DNA of 64,000 nucleotides from Propionivibrio dicarboxylicus (GCA_945902805.1 CAMDMZ010000013.1:42369-106368); one strand, 5' to 3'. Shown: positions 47,157 through 56,071, numbered from the stretch's first letter. Program-made: numbers and translations. Notes: generated from the letters alone by a model not told the origin.

Positions 47157-49508
47157 CTATTTCGCCAGCGCGTCTGCCAAGGCTTCGGTTTGTATGCGGA
47201 CGACCGGCGCCAACTGCGCACACAGCGTCGCGTCGGCGTTGTTCGCCGCTTGTTCGAGAGCGCGGCCATCCTGTTCGGCGGCGCTGGCGGCAAAGGTGGC
47301 GAACAGGCCTTTTAAGGTGTGGGCGGAGCGCGCCACGCGCGGCCAGTCGGTAGCGGCCATGGCGTCATCGAGTTCGGCCAGGTAGCCGGGTGTATCGGTG
47401 ATGTACATGCCCGCCAGTTCCTTGAACAGGTCTTCGTCGCCGAGCATATCTATGACCGCGTTACGGTCGAATATAACGCCCGAGTTTGTGGTGGCCGCCG
47501 CAATGACCACGCTCGGTACCGGCATCTTGGCCCCGAACAGGCGGCTGATCTCGCTTTGCAGCGCGGCCAGGCTGATCGGCTTCGGGATGTAGCCGTCCAT
47601 GCCGGCGGCCAGACAGCGTTCGCGGTCTTCGGCCAGAGCGTTGGCGGTCATGGCGATGATGGTCAGGTGCGCGGGATGCGAATCTTCGGCCGAGCTGCAA
47701 CTCGCGGCTTCGTTGCGGCGAATCTGACGTGTGGCGCTGATGCCGTCCATTTCCGGCATCTCCATGTCCATCAGAACCAGGGCGTACTCGGTTTTTGCGA
47801 TCCGCTCCAGCGCATGGCGGCCGTTGTCAGCAAGGTCAAATGTCAGGTTCAGGCGCTCCAGCATTGCCGCACCTAGCTGCTGATTGACACGATTGTCATC
47901 GACCAGAAGGATGCGCCCGGCAATCAGTTCGGCGAGATTGGCGGTCGCTATCGGCGTGGCAACCGGCTCGGCGATGGTGCCGCCTTGCGCCCTGTGCAGC
48001 GGCAGGCGAATCCAGAAACAGGTGCCGACGCCGACCGCGCTTTCGACTTCGATGCGGCCACCCATGGCGTCGATCAGATCCTTCGAGATCATCAAGCCCA
48101 GGCCGGTGCCGCCGTATTTGCGGGTGATCGAATCGTCGGCCTGGACAAAGGGCTGGAACAGCCGCCCGAGCGCCGCTTCGTTCATGCCGATGCCGGTATC
48201 GCGGATGCTGAAGACGAGTTTGTCGTCATCGATGGCGACGCGCAGTTCGACGGAGCCCTGCTCGGTAAACTTGACCGCGTTGACCAGCAGATTGATCAGG
48301 ATCTGGCGCAGGCGGGTCGGGTCACCGACCAGATGCCGAGGCAGGTCGGCCGCGATGTCGGCGACAAACGTCAAGCCCTTGCTGCTGGCGCGCTCAAGCA
48401 CGATGCTGCGTACGGCGTCGATGGTGGCGGCCAAGTCGTAGGTGATCTGTTCCAGGGTCATGCCACCGGCTTCGATCTTGGCGTGGTCGAGCACGGCATT
48501 GATCAGCTCGGTCAAATGCTTGCCGGAACTGGTGATCAGGCTGACGTAGTTCTTCTGTGATGGCGGTAGCGGCTCAGCCTCAAGCAATTCGGCAAAGCCG
48601 ATGATGGCGTTGAGCGGGGTGCGCAACTCGTGGCTCATGCGCGAGACAAATTCGGATTTGGCGCGGCTGGCACGTTCGGCTTCTTCCTTGGCGCGGCGCA
48701 TTTCGTCGAGCGCCCCTTCGAGTTTATGGTTAGCGGCGTTGATTCGTCGCAGGAAGAAGGTGCCGACCAATCCGGCGAGGACCATCACGATGGCCATCAC
48801 GCCCATTTCGACCCGCTTCAATTGTTCGCGTTTGTTCTGCAGTTGGGATTCAATTTCGCGCAGGCGTTCGCTGCTGTCGAAAAACAGGCGGTTGGCGTTT
48901 TCGTCGAGGCGGGCGAAATACGGCGGAATGTGCTTGAGGAAGGCATCGATTTCATCGTGCAGATTGAAGAAACCACGCTGGTCGTTGCGTTCCTGGTAGT
49001 CCCAGCCGCGTATCAGTAGCTTTTCCAGTTCGCTGGTCTTTTCGCGGACCTGGTCGAGCAGGGGCCCAATCTCGATCAGCTCCATCACATACGATTCATG
49101 CGCCAGGTCGGGCCGATAGGTGACTTCGCGCACCATTTCGTCGCGGCCTTCGATGTTCAACAGCACCTGGCGCCTCACCACACCGCCTTCCTGTAGCGTC
49201 TTCAGGTCATGGCGCAGCTTGCTCATCTGCTCGTCGATCGAGCGATTAACACGCTTGATCGAGCCGAGGCTGGAGGTCACCGCCATCAGGTAGAGATCTT
49301 TCTCGATACCGTGGATGCCGCGCACGATTTCCTCGCCGATGAACAGGCGTGCCCGTTCGTTGGCGCTTTGCTCGCGCAGTTGCTCCTGCAGATTGTCGAA
49401 AAACACCTTGAGCCCGAGCACCACCAGAAGGCAGGTGACGGCGACAGCCATCAGCCAGGTGATCGATGGGTCGATGAGCGCGGCGGGTTTGCGCTCAGGC
49501 GTGTTCAT
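47157..49508 (-). CDS. hybrid histidine kinase with receiver and HPt domains
   Basis: 783 residues. Membrane helices at about 17-37 and 234-252 enclose a ~196-residue all-helical periplasmic sensor. Then come HisKA with His293 (FVSRMSHELRTPLNAI), HATPase (LLVNAVKFTEQG, RDTGIGM, GGTGLGLMISKDLI), a receiver with Asp581 (ALVLMDMEMPEMDG) and an HPt domain with His730 (ARSAHTLKG). It is therefore a full phosphorelay, but its final response regulator is not encoded next to it. A binding protein gene sits 8 bases upstream on the same strand and is probably its ligand-presenting partner. Confidence 0.94.
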   Translation of the reverse strand: MNTPERKPAALIDPSITWLMAVAVTCLLVVLGLKVFFDNLQEQLREQSANERARLFIGEEIVRGIHGIEKDLYLMAVTSSLGSIKRVNRSIDEQMSKLRHDLKTLQEGGVVRRQVLLNIEGRDEMVREVTYRPDLAHESYVMELIEIGPLLDQVREKTSELEKLLIRGWDYQERNDQRGFFNLHDEIDAFLKHIPPYFARLDENANRLFFDSSERLREIESQLQNKREQLKRVEMGVMAIVMVLAGLVGTFFLRRINAANHKLEGALDEMRRAKEEAERASRAKSEFVSRMSHELRTPLNAIIGFAELLEAEPLPPSQKNYVSLITSSGKHLTELINAVLDHAKIEAGGMTLEQITYDLAATIDAVRSIVLERASSKGLTFVADIAADLPRHLVGDPTRLRQILINLLVNAVKFTEQGSVELRVAIDDDKLVFSIRDTGIGMNEAALGRLFQPFVQADDSITRKYGGTGLGLMISKDLIDAMGGRIEVESAVGVGTCFWIRLPLHRAQGGTIAEPVATPIATANLAELIAGRILLVDDNRVNQQLGAAMLERLNLTFDLADNGRHALERIAKTEYALVLMDMEMPEMDGISATRQIRRNEAASCSSAEDSHPAHLTIIAMTANALAEDRERCLAAGMDGYIPKPISLAALQSEISRLFGAKMPVPSVVIAAATTNSGVIFDRNAVIDMLGDEDLFKELAGMYITDTPGYLAELDDAMAATDWPRVARSAHTLKGLFATFAASAAEQDGRALEQAANNADATLCAQLAPVVRIQTEALADALAK

Positions 49509-49516
49509 GACGCGAC

Positions 49517-50317
49517 TTACTTACCGACCGCGGTCTTGTTGTCGAGGAAGCCATATTTGCGGAAGATGGACTGGCCCTCATCGCCGGCGGTAAAGCTCAT
49601 GAAGCGTTTGGCGAGATCCGCGTTCTTCGCACTCTTCAACTGGATCAATAACAGGGCCTGTGGCTTCGCCAGTTTGGGATCAAGATCGATGACGTCGAGT
49701 TTGGCAGCATTGTCTGGGAAGAAGCCCGTGGCGCGCCAACTCATGGTGATATCACCCTCGCCCTTCTTCATTGCATTCATCAAACTACGTGAATCCGGGG
49801 CGAGGAAAGCGGCTTGTTTGACCACCTTGGGATAGATGCCGAGGCTGTCGAGAATGCTTTTCGCTTCCTGGCCAACGCTGCCGGATTCGGCATTGCCGAT
49901 GATGGCGACCAGATCCTTGCGCAGCATTTCCTTCGGCTCGGCCTTCACCCCTTTCGGGTTGCCCTTCTGCACCATCAGGGCCATCTGGTTGTAGCCAACG
50001 TTGAGATGGTCACCGAACAGGCCTTCTTTGATGTGCTTGTCACGGTAGCTGGGTTCGCCGGGCAGGTACCAATCACCCACGCCGCTCTTCTTGGCCGACT
50101 GGAATAGATCTTCCGAGCCGCCCTGGGCGATGTTGATCTTGATGTTTTCGCGTTTTTCAAAATTCTGCGCAATCTCGGTCATCGGCCGCACCATGGTGAT
50201 GCCGCAATACAACAGGAATTCGGGCTTGGCGCTCTGCCCGAGGGCCGCGCCAGAAACCAGGCCAAGACCGAGCAAACAGGTTGCCGCAAAGCGGGAAAGT
50301 AGTGAATGACGTGACAT
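49517..50317 (-). CDS. periplasmic solute-binding protein (ModA-like), kinase-associated
   Basis: 266 residues. The start at 50317 (MSRHSLLSRFAATCLLGLGL) gives a clean signal peptide ending near ALGQSA; the frame is open to 50395. The mature part has the type 2 binding fold of the molybdate/sulfate group (LLYCGITMVRPMTEIAQNFE, AQGGSEDLFQSAKKSGVGDW, DITMSWRATGFFPDNA). No transporter genes accompany it. The hybrid kinase starts 8 bases after its stop, so a TorT/LuxP-like sensing role is inferred. The ligand could be an oxyanion, which sequence cannot settle. Confidence 0.83.
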   Translation of the reverse strand: MSRHSLLSRFAATCLLGLGLVSGAALGQSAKPEFLLYCGITMVRPMTEIAQNFEKRENIKINIAQGGSEDLFQSAKKSGVGDWYLPGEPSYRDKHIKEGLFGDHLNVGYNQMALMVQKGNPKGVKAEPKEMLRKDLVAIIGNAESGSVGQEAKSILDSLGIYPKVVKQAAFLAPDSRSLMNAMKKGEGDITMSWRATGFFPDNAAKLDVIDLDPKLAKPQALLLIQLKSAKNADLAKRFMSFTAGDEGQSIFRKYGFLDNKTAVGK

Positions 50318-50391
50318 GGGATTTCCCAAATTTCGAACGAATCGATATTTTACGCTCCGCCGTCGTGCCTGTTTTGTTGACTCTATCTGAT

Positions 50392-50412
50392 GCAATATTG
50401 AGCAAATATTGC
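50392..50412. promoter_or_regulatory. AT-rich palindrome between two divergent binding-protein genes
   Basis: Perfect 8-base arms GCAATATT (50392-50399) and AATATTGC (50405-50412) around GAGCA. It is near the middle of the 162-base gap between divergent sensor operons, about 75 and 68 bases from the two starts. It is a good candidate for a shared operator. Confidence 0.5.
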
Positions 50413-50445
50413 TCTAGGTCAAAAGTAATAGTGATTATTGAATTA

Positions 50446-50464
50446 AGCTGCTGATTACGCAGCT
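50446..50464 (+). other. leader hairpin just before the PhnD-like gene
   Basis: Arms AGCTGC (50446-50451) and GCAGCT (50459-50464) with a 7-base loop end 15 bases before the start codon. The gene has no strong ribosome binding site, so the stem could influence initiation, or it may be a protein-binding dyad. Confidence 0.35.
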
Positions 50465-50479
50465 AGTGATATTAAAAAT

Positions 50480-51331
50480 ATGGTCAATTACCGCCGTCGT
50501 GCCATTGTTCTTGCCGGAACCTCCGTCTTGCTCCTTGCAGGCGTTGCTACCGCCCATGCGGTCGAGCCCCTAAAACTGGGCATCATGCCCTTCAACAGCA
50601 CGCTGGCGCTAATCAAGACCCATGCTCCGATACGCGACTATCTGCAGGCGAAACTTGGTCGCCCGGTCGAAATTTATACCTCGGCCGACTACTTCACCTT
50701 TATCAACGAGTCGCTTGCCGGACGTTTCGATCTGCTGATCACCGGCCCGCATTTCGGCGTGATGAGTATCGACAAGGCTTATGTGCCGCTGTTCCGCTAC
50801 CGCGCCGTGCTCGAACCGCTGTTCGTAGTGCGACCGCAGTCGGGCATCAAGACCGTGGCCGATTTGCGCGGCAAGAAAATCGGGCTTTCCAGCCGTTTGT
50901 CGATGTCCTCGATTGGCGGCGTGCGCTGGTTGCAAGACCACGGCCTGCACGTGGGCCGCGATTACCAGTTGTCCGAACGTACAACCCATGGCGCGGCGGT
51001 GGCCGCTGTGGCCGTGGGCGAACTCGATGCGGCGTTGACGACCCACACGCCGCTCAAGCAGATTCCCGAGGATGTGCGCACCAAGGTCACCATCCTGCCA
51101 ACCGAGATCAAGGTGCCGCACCTGATGACGCTGGTGCATGCACGACTTGGCAAGCGCGATGTCGAGGCGATACGTGTCGCGTTGAAGATCTTTTCCGATG
51201 CATCGCCGGAAGGCCGCGCCTTCTTCGAGCAGACCGGCTATCTCGGCTACGAAGAAATCAGCGCCGCCGACCTGCGTGCGCTCAAGCCCTATGTGGAGCT
51301 GACGCGCAAGATGATGGCGCATAACGAATAA
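50480..51331 (+). CDS. PhnD/SsuA-type periplasmic binding protein, sensor-associated
   Basis: 283 residues with a signal peptide (VLLLAGVATAHA|VEP). The mature N-terminus LKLGIMPFNSTLALIKTHAP-IRDYLQAKLGRPVEIYTSADY is characteristic of phosphonate/phosphite-type (PhnD) binding proteins, with FDLLITGPHFGVM and TVADLRGKKIGLSSRLSMSS following. No ABC permease or ATPase is present. The next gene on the strand is a membrane GGDEF-EAL protein 49 bases on, so a ligand-sensing role controlling c-di-GMP is inferred. AioX-type arsenite sensors belong to the same structural group, so an oxyanion ligand is possible. Confidence 0.85.
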   Translation: MVNYRRRAIVLAGTSVLLLAGVATAHAVEPLKLGIMPFNSTLALIKTHAPIRDYLQAKLGRPVEIYTSADYFTFINESLAGRFDLLITGPHFGVMSIDKAYVPLFRYRAVLEPLFVVRPQSGIKTVADLRGKKIGLSSRLSMSSIGGVRWLQDHGLHVGRDYQLSERTTHGAAVAAVAVGELDAALTTHTPLKQIPEDVRTKVTILPTEIKVPHLMTLVHARLGKRDVEAIRVALKIFSDASPEGRAFFEQTGYLGYEEISAADLRALKPYVELTRKMMAHNE

Positions 51332-51344
51332 GGCGCGAATAGAG

Positions 51345-51370
51345 CGCCGTCCCGCCAGCACCGACTTTTT
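51345..51370 (-). repeat. dispersed 25-base repeat, copy 11 (between PhnD-like and GGDEF-EAL genes)
   Basis: Plus strand reads CGCCGTCCCGCC then AGCACCGACTTTTT. It begins 14 bases after the PhnD-like stop and ends 10 bases before the GGDEF-EAL start, occupying the place of a ribosome binding site. A small stem GGCGC/GCGCC overlaps its left edge. Confidence 0.9.
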
Positions 51371-51380
51371 CAAGACCGCG

Positions 51381-53354
51381 ATGAAACTTCCGCTGATCCG
51401 CTCGCTACGCTTTCGCCTCTTGCTGGCCAGTCTGGCGATTGAGGTGTTGATGCTCGCCTTGTTGGTCGGCAACAGTCTGCGTCTGATCCAGGAGCATCTG
51501 GTCGAACAGTCCACCTCGCGCATCGCGGCCATCGAAGTCGCCTACAAAACGGCGGTCGCCGCGCCGCTGGCGTCGCGCGACTACGCCACACTGCGCGACA
51601 TTCTCGATGGCTGGCAAAAGGCTGAAGGCATTCCCTACATCGCCGTCACCGACCCCGATGGCACCATTCTCGCTTCCGCCGGGTTGCTCATCGATCAGGT
51701 CTTGCCGGCGGCCTCCGCCGGTTTCGATGTCGGCAGCGTTCATCATGTCGTTTTCCCCGCAGCCTTCATGGGCCAGACCTATGGCCACGTCCATTACGGT
51801 CTCTCGCTCGATTTCATGGCGACGGCGCGACAGCAAGTGTTTACCCAATCGGCGCTGATAGCGGCCGGCGAGATCGCGCTTTCTTTGCTGTTGCTGACGG
51901 TGGTAGGCTTCTGGCTGACACGACGCCTGGTCGAGGTCACGGAAGCCAGTTCGCGGGTCGCCGCCGGCGAATACGATATCCGCCTGAACATCGCGGGCAA
52001 CGACGAAGTCGCGACGCTGGCCCGGAACTTCAACGACATGGCCAGTGCCGTCGAAGCCCGCGTCCATGAACTGAGCTTTCAGGCCCGGCACGATTCGCTC
52101 ACCGGCTTACACAACCGCCGTGCCTTCGAGGATGAACTGGGCAGTGCGCTGGCAAGACGACACAGTGGCGCGCTGTTCATTCTCTATATCGATCTCGATC
52201 AGTTCAAGGCCGTCAATGACACCTGCGGCCACATCGCCGGCGACCTGCTGTTGCAACGCGTGACGACCTTCCTGATGGAACAGCGCAGCGTCGGCTTTGT
52301 TGCCCGTCTCGGTGGCGACGAGTTCGCCCTGATCCTCGAAGGTGGTGACGAAGACGCCGCACTGGCGCACGCGCGACGCATCATTGCCGGCATCCGGACG
52401 ATCGATTTTGTCTGGGAAGGCAAGAACTTTGGTATCGGTGCCAGCGTCGGCATCGCCCAAGCCAGCGTTGAGCTCGACAGCATTACCAATATGCTGATCG
52501 CCGCCGACAGTGCCTGTTATGCCGCCAAGGAACGCGGCCGCTATCGCGCCGAAGTCTTTCGCCAGGGCGACGACTGGTACCAGCGTCGGCAGGACGAGTT
52601 CAGCATTCTGCCGCGCATCACCGAAGCCCTCGCCGACAACCGCTTTGTGCTCTACCACCAGCGCATCCAGCCTTTGCACAAATCCTGTGGTGACAGCGCC
52701 GAAGTGCTGGTGCGTATGCTCGCTGACGACGGCAGCCTGATCCAGCCAGTACACTTTATCAACGCGGCGGAACGCTACAACCTGATGCCCTTTCTTGATC
52801 GCTGGGTACTTAGCAACACCCTGCGGCAAATGGCGGCGTGGCGTGATGGCGGTCGGCCGTTGCCTTTCCAACACCTCTCGGTCAATCTGTCTGGCGCCAC
52901 GCTGGACGATGTTGACCTGCCACGCTTTCTTGACCAGCAACTGGCCGAACACGCGATCAATCCGCACCAGCTCTGTTTCGAGATCACCGAATCGGCGGCG
53001 ATCGCCGACCCCGACCGGGCGCTGGACTTCATTCACAACGTGCGCAATCTGGGCGCGGCGATTTCACTCGACGACTTCGGCAGTGGCTTGTCGTCCTTCG
53101 GCTACCTGAAGAAATTCCACGTTGATTACCTCAAGATCGACGGCCAGTTCGTCAAGAATCTCGACCACGATGCATCGGACCGCGCGGTGGTTGAAGCCAT
53201 GGTCAGCCTGGCCCGCGCGCATGGGCTGAGCTCGATTGCGGAGTACGTCGCTTCGCCACAAATATTGGCGACCGCAAGGCGTATCGGCGTCGATTTCGCC
53301 CAAGGCTACGCGATTCACGAACCCTCGCCGCTGGCGGCAGCCGTGATGCACTGA
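51381..53354 (+). CDS. membrane HAMP-GGDEF-EAL protein with altered c-di-GMP motifs
   Basis: 657 residues. Helices at 13-32 and 156-179 enclose a ~120-residue periplasmic domain; HAMP at about 180-232. GGDEF is intact (311-315) but the inhibitory RxxD is RSVG (302-305). The EAL motif is EVL (441-443). Substrate and metal positions remain in VNLSGATL, FEITESAA, SLDDFGSGLSSFGY and YLKIDGQF, while the usual AEGVET reads AEYVAS (620-625). Cyclase activity without product inhibition is possible; phosphodiesterase activity is uncertain. The PhnD-like protein upstream probably supplies the signal. Confidence 0.92.
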   Translation: MKLPLIRSLRFRLLLASLAIEVLMLALLVGNSLRLIQEHLVEQSTSRIAAIEVAYKTAVAAPLASRDYATLRDILDGWQKAEGIPYIAVTDPDGTILASAGLLIDQVLPAASAGFDVGSVHHVVFPAAFMGQTYGHVHYGLSLDFMATARQQVFTQSALIAAGEIALSLLLLTVVGFWLTRRLVEVTEASSRVAAGEYDIRLNIAGNDEVATLARNFNDMASAVEARVHELSFQARHDSLTGLHNRRAFEDELGSALARRHSGALFILYIDLDQFKAVNDTCGHIAGDLLLQRVTTFLMEQRSVGFVARLGGDEFALILEGGDEDAALAHARRIIAGIRTIDFVWEGKNFGIGASVGIAQASVELDSITNMLIAADSACYAAKERGRYRAEVFRQGDDWYQRRQDEFSILPRITEALADNRFVLYHQRIQPLHKSCGDSAEVLVRMLADDGSLIQPVHFINAAERYNLMPFLDRWVLSNTLRQMAAWRDGGRPLPFQHLSVNLSGATLDDVDLPRFLDQQLAEHAINPHQLCFEITESAAIADPDRALDFIHNVRNLGAAISLDDFGSGLSSFGYLKKFHVDYLKIDGQFVKNLDHDASDRAVVEAMVSLARAHGLSSIAEYVASPQILATARRIGVDFAQGYAIHEPSPLAAAVMH

Positions 53355-53399
53355 GGGTCGTCCGTAGGCCGTTGGCAGCGCAGCCGCTAGACTGCAGAC

Positions 53400-54797
53400 A
53401 TGTCTGCTCCGGCCGCTCTACGTCACCAACTTTTCCATCTGGCCTGGCCGGTCCTGATCGCGCAGGCCGCCGTGATGGGCAACGGCGTGATCGATACCCT
53501 GATGGCCGGGCGCATTTCGCCGGCTGACTTGGCCGCAGTCGGCATCGGCGCCAGCATCTACGCCATCATCTTTGTCTCCGCCATGGGCGTGTTGCTGGCC
53601 TTGACGCCGATCATCGCGCATCACTACGGTGCCGGTCGCTTCGCCGAGATTGGCGCCGATGTACGCCAGAGTGCCTGGCTGGCGCTCATGTTGTCGGTCC
53701 TCGCCGTGATCGTGATGCACTATCCCGATCCTTTCCTTTCTTTTGCCGATTCACCACCCGAGGTCGAGCAGAAGGTTCGTGCCTATCTCAATGGCACCGC
53801 GTGGGCGGTGCCGGGCATATTGTTCTTCCGCGTCTTCTATGGCCTCAGCAGCGGCATCGGCCGGCCTCGCCCGGTGATGATGTTCAACCTGCTCGGACTG
53901 GCACTCAAGATCCCGCTCAACTTCATCTTCATGTACGGTGTCGGCATTTCGGCATGGGGTTATCCGGCCATGGGCGCTGCCGGCGCCGGCTGGTCGTCGG
54001 CGGTAGTGATGTGGATCGTCGCCAGCAGCGCCTGGGTCTGGTGCCGGAGTAATCCCGAATACGCACCCTATGGCGTCTTCAGTCGTTTCGAACCACCGCG
54101 CTGGCAACCAATCCGCGAGCTGCTGGCGCTCGGCCTGCCGACCGGCGCCACCTTCCTCGTCGATGTCACCGCCTTCACCTTCATGGCACTCTTCGTCGCT
54201 CGCCTCGGCGCCGAAACCTCGGCCGCGCACCAGGTCGCCGCCAGTGTCGCGGTCTTCGTCTTCATGATCCCGATGTCGCTCGGCCACGCCACCGGCGTGC
54301 TGGTCGGTCAATCGCTGGGTGCCGGCGACGCGCTCAAGGCGCGCGCCGCCGGCTTCCTCGGTCTCAAGGTCGGTCTCGGCTTGGGCGCTGCGACCGCGCT
54401 CGCCATCGGGTTCGCCGCGCCGCAACTGGCCGCGCTCTACACGCCGGACGCCGGCGTGCGCGCCATTGCCACTGGCTTGCTTGGCGTCGTCGCCTGGTAT
54501 CACGTCGCCGATGCCCTGCAAGCCGTGCTGGCGCAAGTGCTGCGCGGCTACAAGCGCGCTACCGCGCCGATGGTGATCTACGCCGTCGCCCTGTGGGGTG
54601 TGGGACTCGGCGGTGGCTACTTGCTCGGCCTCACCGACAGCTTCGGCCCGCCACGCGGCGCCGCCGGTTTCTGGCTTGCCGCCTTCGCCAGCTTGACCAT
54701 TGCCGGCGGATTGTTGGTCGCGTATTTCGAACGTGTTTCGCGAGTCAGGAAATCAGCCATTCGAGATAGGTGTGGCGCTGCTGACACTGACCGATGA
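53400..54797 (+). CDS. MATE family multidrug/Na+ antiporter (NorM-like)
   Basis: 465 residues, twelve predicted membrane helices in two MatE halves. Signatures are HLAWPVLIAQAAVMGNGVID-TLMAGRISPADLAAVGIG at the N-terminus and LGLPTGATFLVDVTAFTFMA at the second half. It exports cationic compounds in exchange for Na+ or H+. There is no clear ribosome binding site before the ATG (GACTGCAGAC). Its 3' end contains a NifA-binding sequence belonging to the downstream nif operon. Confidence 0.92.
   Translation: MSAPAALRHQLFHLAWPVLIAQAAVMGNGVIDTLMAGRISPADLAAVGIGASIYAIIFVSAMGVLLALTPIIAHHYGAGRFAEIGADVRQSAWLALMLSVLAVIVMHYPDPFLSFADSPPEVEQKVRAYLNGTAWAVPGILFFRVFYGLSSGIGRPRPVMMFNLLGLALKIPLNFIFMYGVGISAWGYPAMGAAGAGWSSAVVMWIVASSAWVWCRSNPEYAPYGVFSRFEPPRWQPIRELLALGLPTGATFLVDVTAFTFMALFVARLGAETSAAHQVAASVAVFVFMIPMSLGHATGVLVGQSLGAGDALKARAAGFLGLKVGLGLGAATALAIGFAAPQLAALYTPDAGVRAIATGLLGVVAWYHVADALQAVLAQVLRGYKRATAPMVIYAVALWGVGLGGGYLLGLTDSFGPPRGAAGFWLAAFASLTIAGGLLVAYFERVSRVRKSAIRDRCGAADTDR
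54771..54786 (+). promoter_or_regulatory. NifA upstream activator sequence
   Basis: TGT, ten bases, ACA: the exact NifA UAS pattern. It lies inside the last codons of the MATE gene, about 120 bases upstream of the -24 element of the nif promoter, within the usual enhancer distance. Confidence 0.75.
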
Positions 54798-54904
54798 CTT
54801 TGCCATCCAATACATTGAGCGCGCATTCCGTGAGTGAATCCGTAGCAAACCGCACAATCCGGAAATCTGGACTTCTAACTGATTGAATAAATAGCGTTTG
54901 CGAT

Positions 54905-54921
54905 TTGGCATGGAACCTGCA
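54905..54921 (+). promoter_or_regulatory. sigma54 (-24/-12) promoter of nifV operon
   Basis: TTGGCATGGAACCTGCA has GG (54907-54908) and GC (54919-54920) separated by exactly ten bases, matching TGGCAC-N5-TTGCA. With the upstream NifA site this predicts expression only under nitrogen-fixing conditions. Transcription would start near 54931, leaving a very short leader before nifV. Confidence 0.85.
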
Positions 54922-54940
54922 TTGCCTTGCTGTAGCCACT

Positions 54941-56071
54941 ATGACTACAGCTATCCAGCCCACCATTGTCATCAACGACACGACGCTTCGCGATGGCGAG
55001 CAGTCGGCGGGAGTCGTATTCAGCCTTGATGAAAAGCTGGCAATTGCCCGAAAACTTGATCGGCTTGGAGTTCCCGAACTAGAAATCGGAATCCCCGCGA
55101 TGGGAAATGCCGAGCGCGAAAGTATCCGCGCGGTCGCCGCAGACCGGCTGAAGGCCCGGTTAATGGTGTGGAGCCGCATGAACCGCAAAGACATTGCGGC
55201 GGCCGCCGGTCTGGGTGCGCATATGATCGATATTTCGGTTCCCGCATCGGATCAGCATTTACGCTCCAAGTTGCGCAAGGACCGGGCATGGCTCATGGCC
55301 GAAGTGGCGCATCACGTCAAGTACGCACTCGATCTCGGCTTCTCCGTGGCTGTTGGTGCCGAAGATGCTTCGCGCGGCGATCCGGATCTCCTCGCGCGGT
55401 TGGCAGACGCTGCCCAATCAGCCGGTGCGCGCCGTATTCGGTTCGCTGACACCCTGGGTGTCCTTGATCCGTTTTCCACGTTTCAACGTATCGCCGAGCT
55501 GCGCCGTCGCAGCGATCTCGAAATCGAAATGCATGCCCATGACGATCTGGGTATGGCGACCGCCAATACGCTGGCAGCGGTTCGTGCCGGGGCGACGCAT
55601 CTCAATACCACCGTCAATGGGCTGGGTGAGCGATCAGGCAATGCGCCCCTGGAAGAAGTTGTCCTTGGCCTGAAGGTCTGCCACGGCATCGATGCGGGTA
55701 TCGACCTGCTCGGCTTTCCCGAGTTGTCGCAGTGTGTTGCACAGGCATCCGGACGGCCCCTGCACTGGCAGAAGAGTGTGGTCGGTGAAGGTGCCTTTAC
55801 CCATGAAGCCGGAATTCACGTGGATGGCTTGCTGAAGGACCCGGCAAACTATCAGGGCTTTGACCCGGGGCTGGTCGGTCGACGCCACCGCATCGTGATT
55901 GGCAAGCATTCCGGCGCAAGGGCCGTTCAATGCGTGATGGCCGACCTGGGCCAGTTTCTTTCCGAGGAAACCGCGCGCAAGCTGCTGAACCGCGTGCAGA
56001 GTTTTGTCTCGGCCGAAAAGCATTCCCCATCCGACGCTGAACTCCTGTCGATGCTGGGAGCCTGTGAATGA
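54941..56071 (+). CDS. nifV: homocitrate synthase NifV
   Basis: Condenses acetyl-CoA with 2-oxoglutarate to homocitrate, the organic ligand of the nitrogenase iron-molybdenum cofactor. ATG 54941 ([20 protein letters not shown]) is chosen over 54905, which would lie inside the sigma54 promoter. Signatures are [35 protein letters not shown] and the C-terminal [18 protein letters not shown]. Length is 376 residues, the NifV size, shorter than LeuA. The stop overlaps cysE by 4 bases. There is no obvious ribosome binding site. Confidence 0.96.
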   Translation: MTTAIQPTIVINDTTLRDGEQSAGVVFSLDEKLAIARKLDRLGVPELEIGIPAMGNAERESIRAVAADRLKARLMVWSRMNRKDIAAAAGLGAHMIDISVPASDQHLRSKLRKDRAWLMAEVAHHVKYALDLGFSVAVGAEDASRGDPDLLARLADAAQSAGARRIRFADTLGVLDPFSTFQRIAELRRRSDLEIEMHAHDDLGMATANTLAAVRAGATHLNTTVNGLGERSGNAPLEEVVLGLKVCHGIDAGIDLLGFPELSQCVAQASGRPLHWQKSVVGEGAFTHEAGIHVDGLLKDPANYQGFDPGLVGRRHRIVIGKHSGARAVQCVMADLGQFLSEETARKLLNRVQSFVSAEKHSPSDAELLSMLGACE

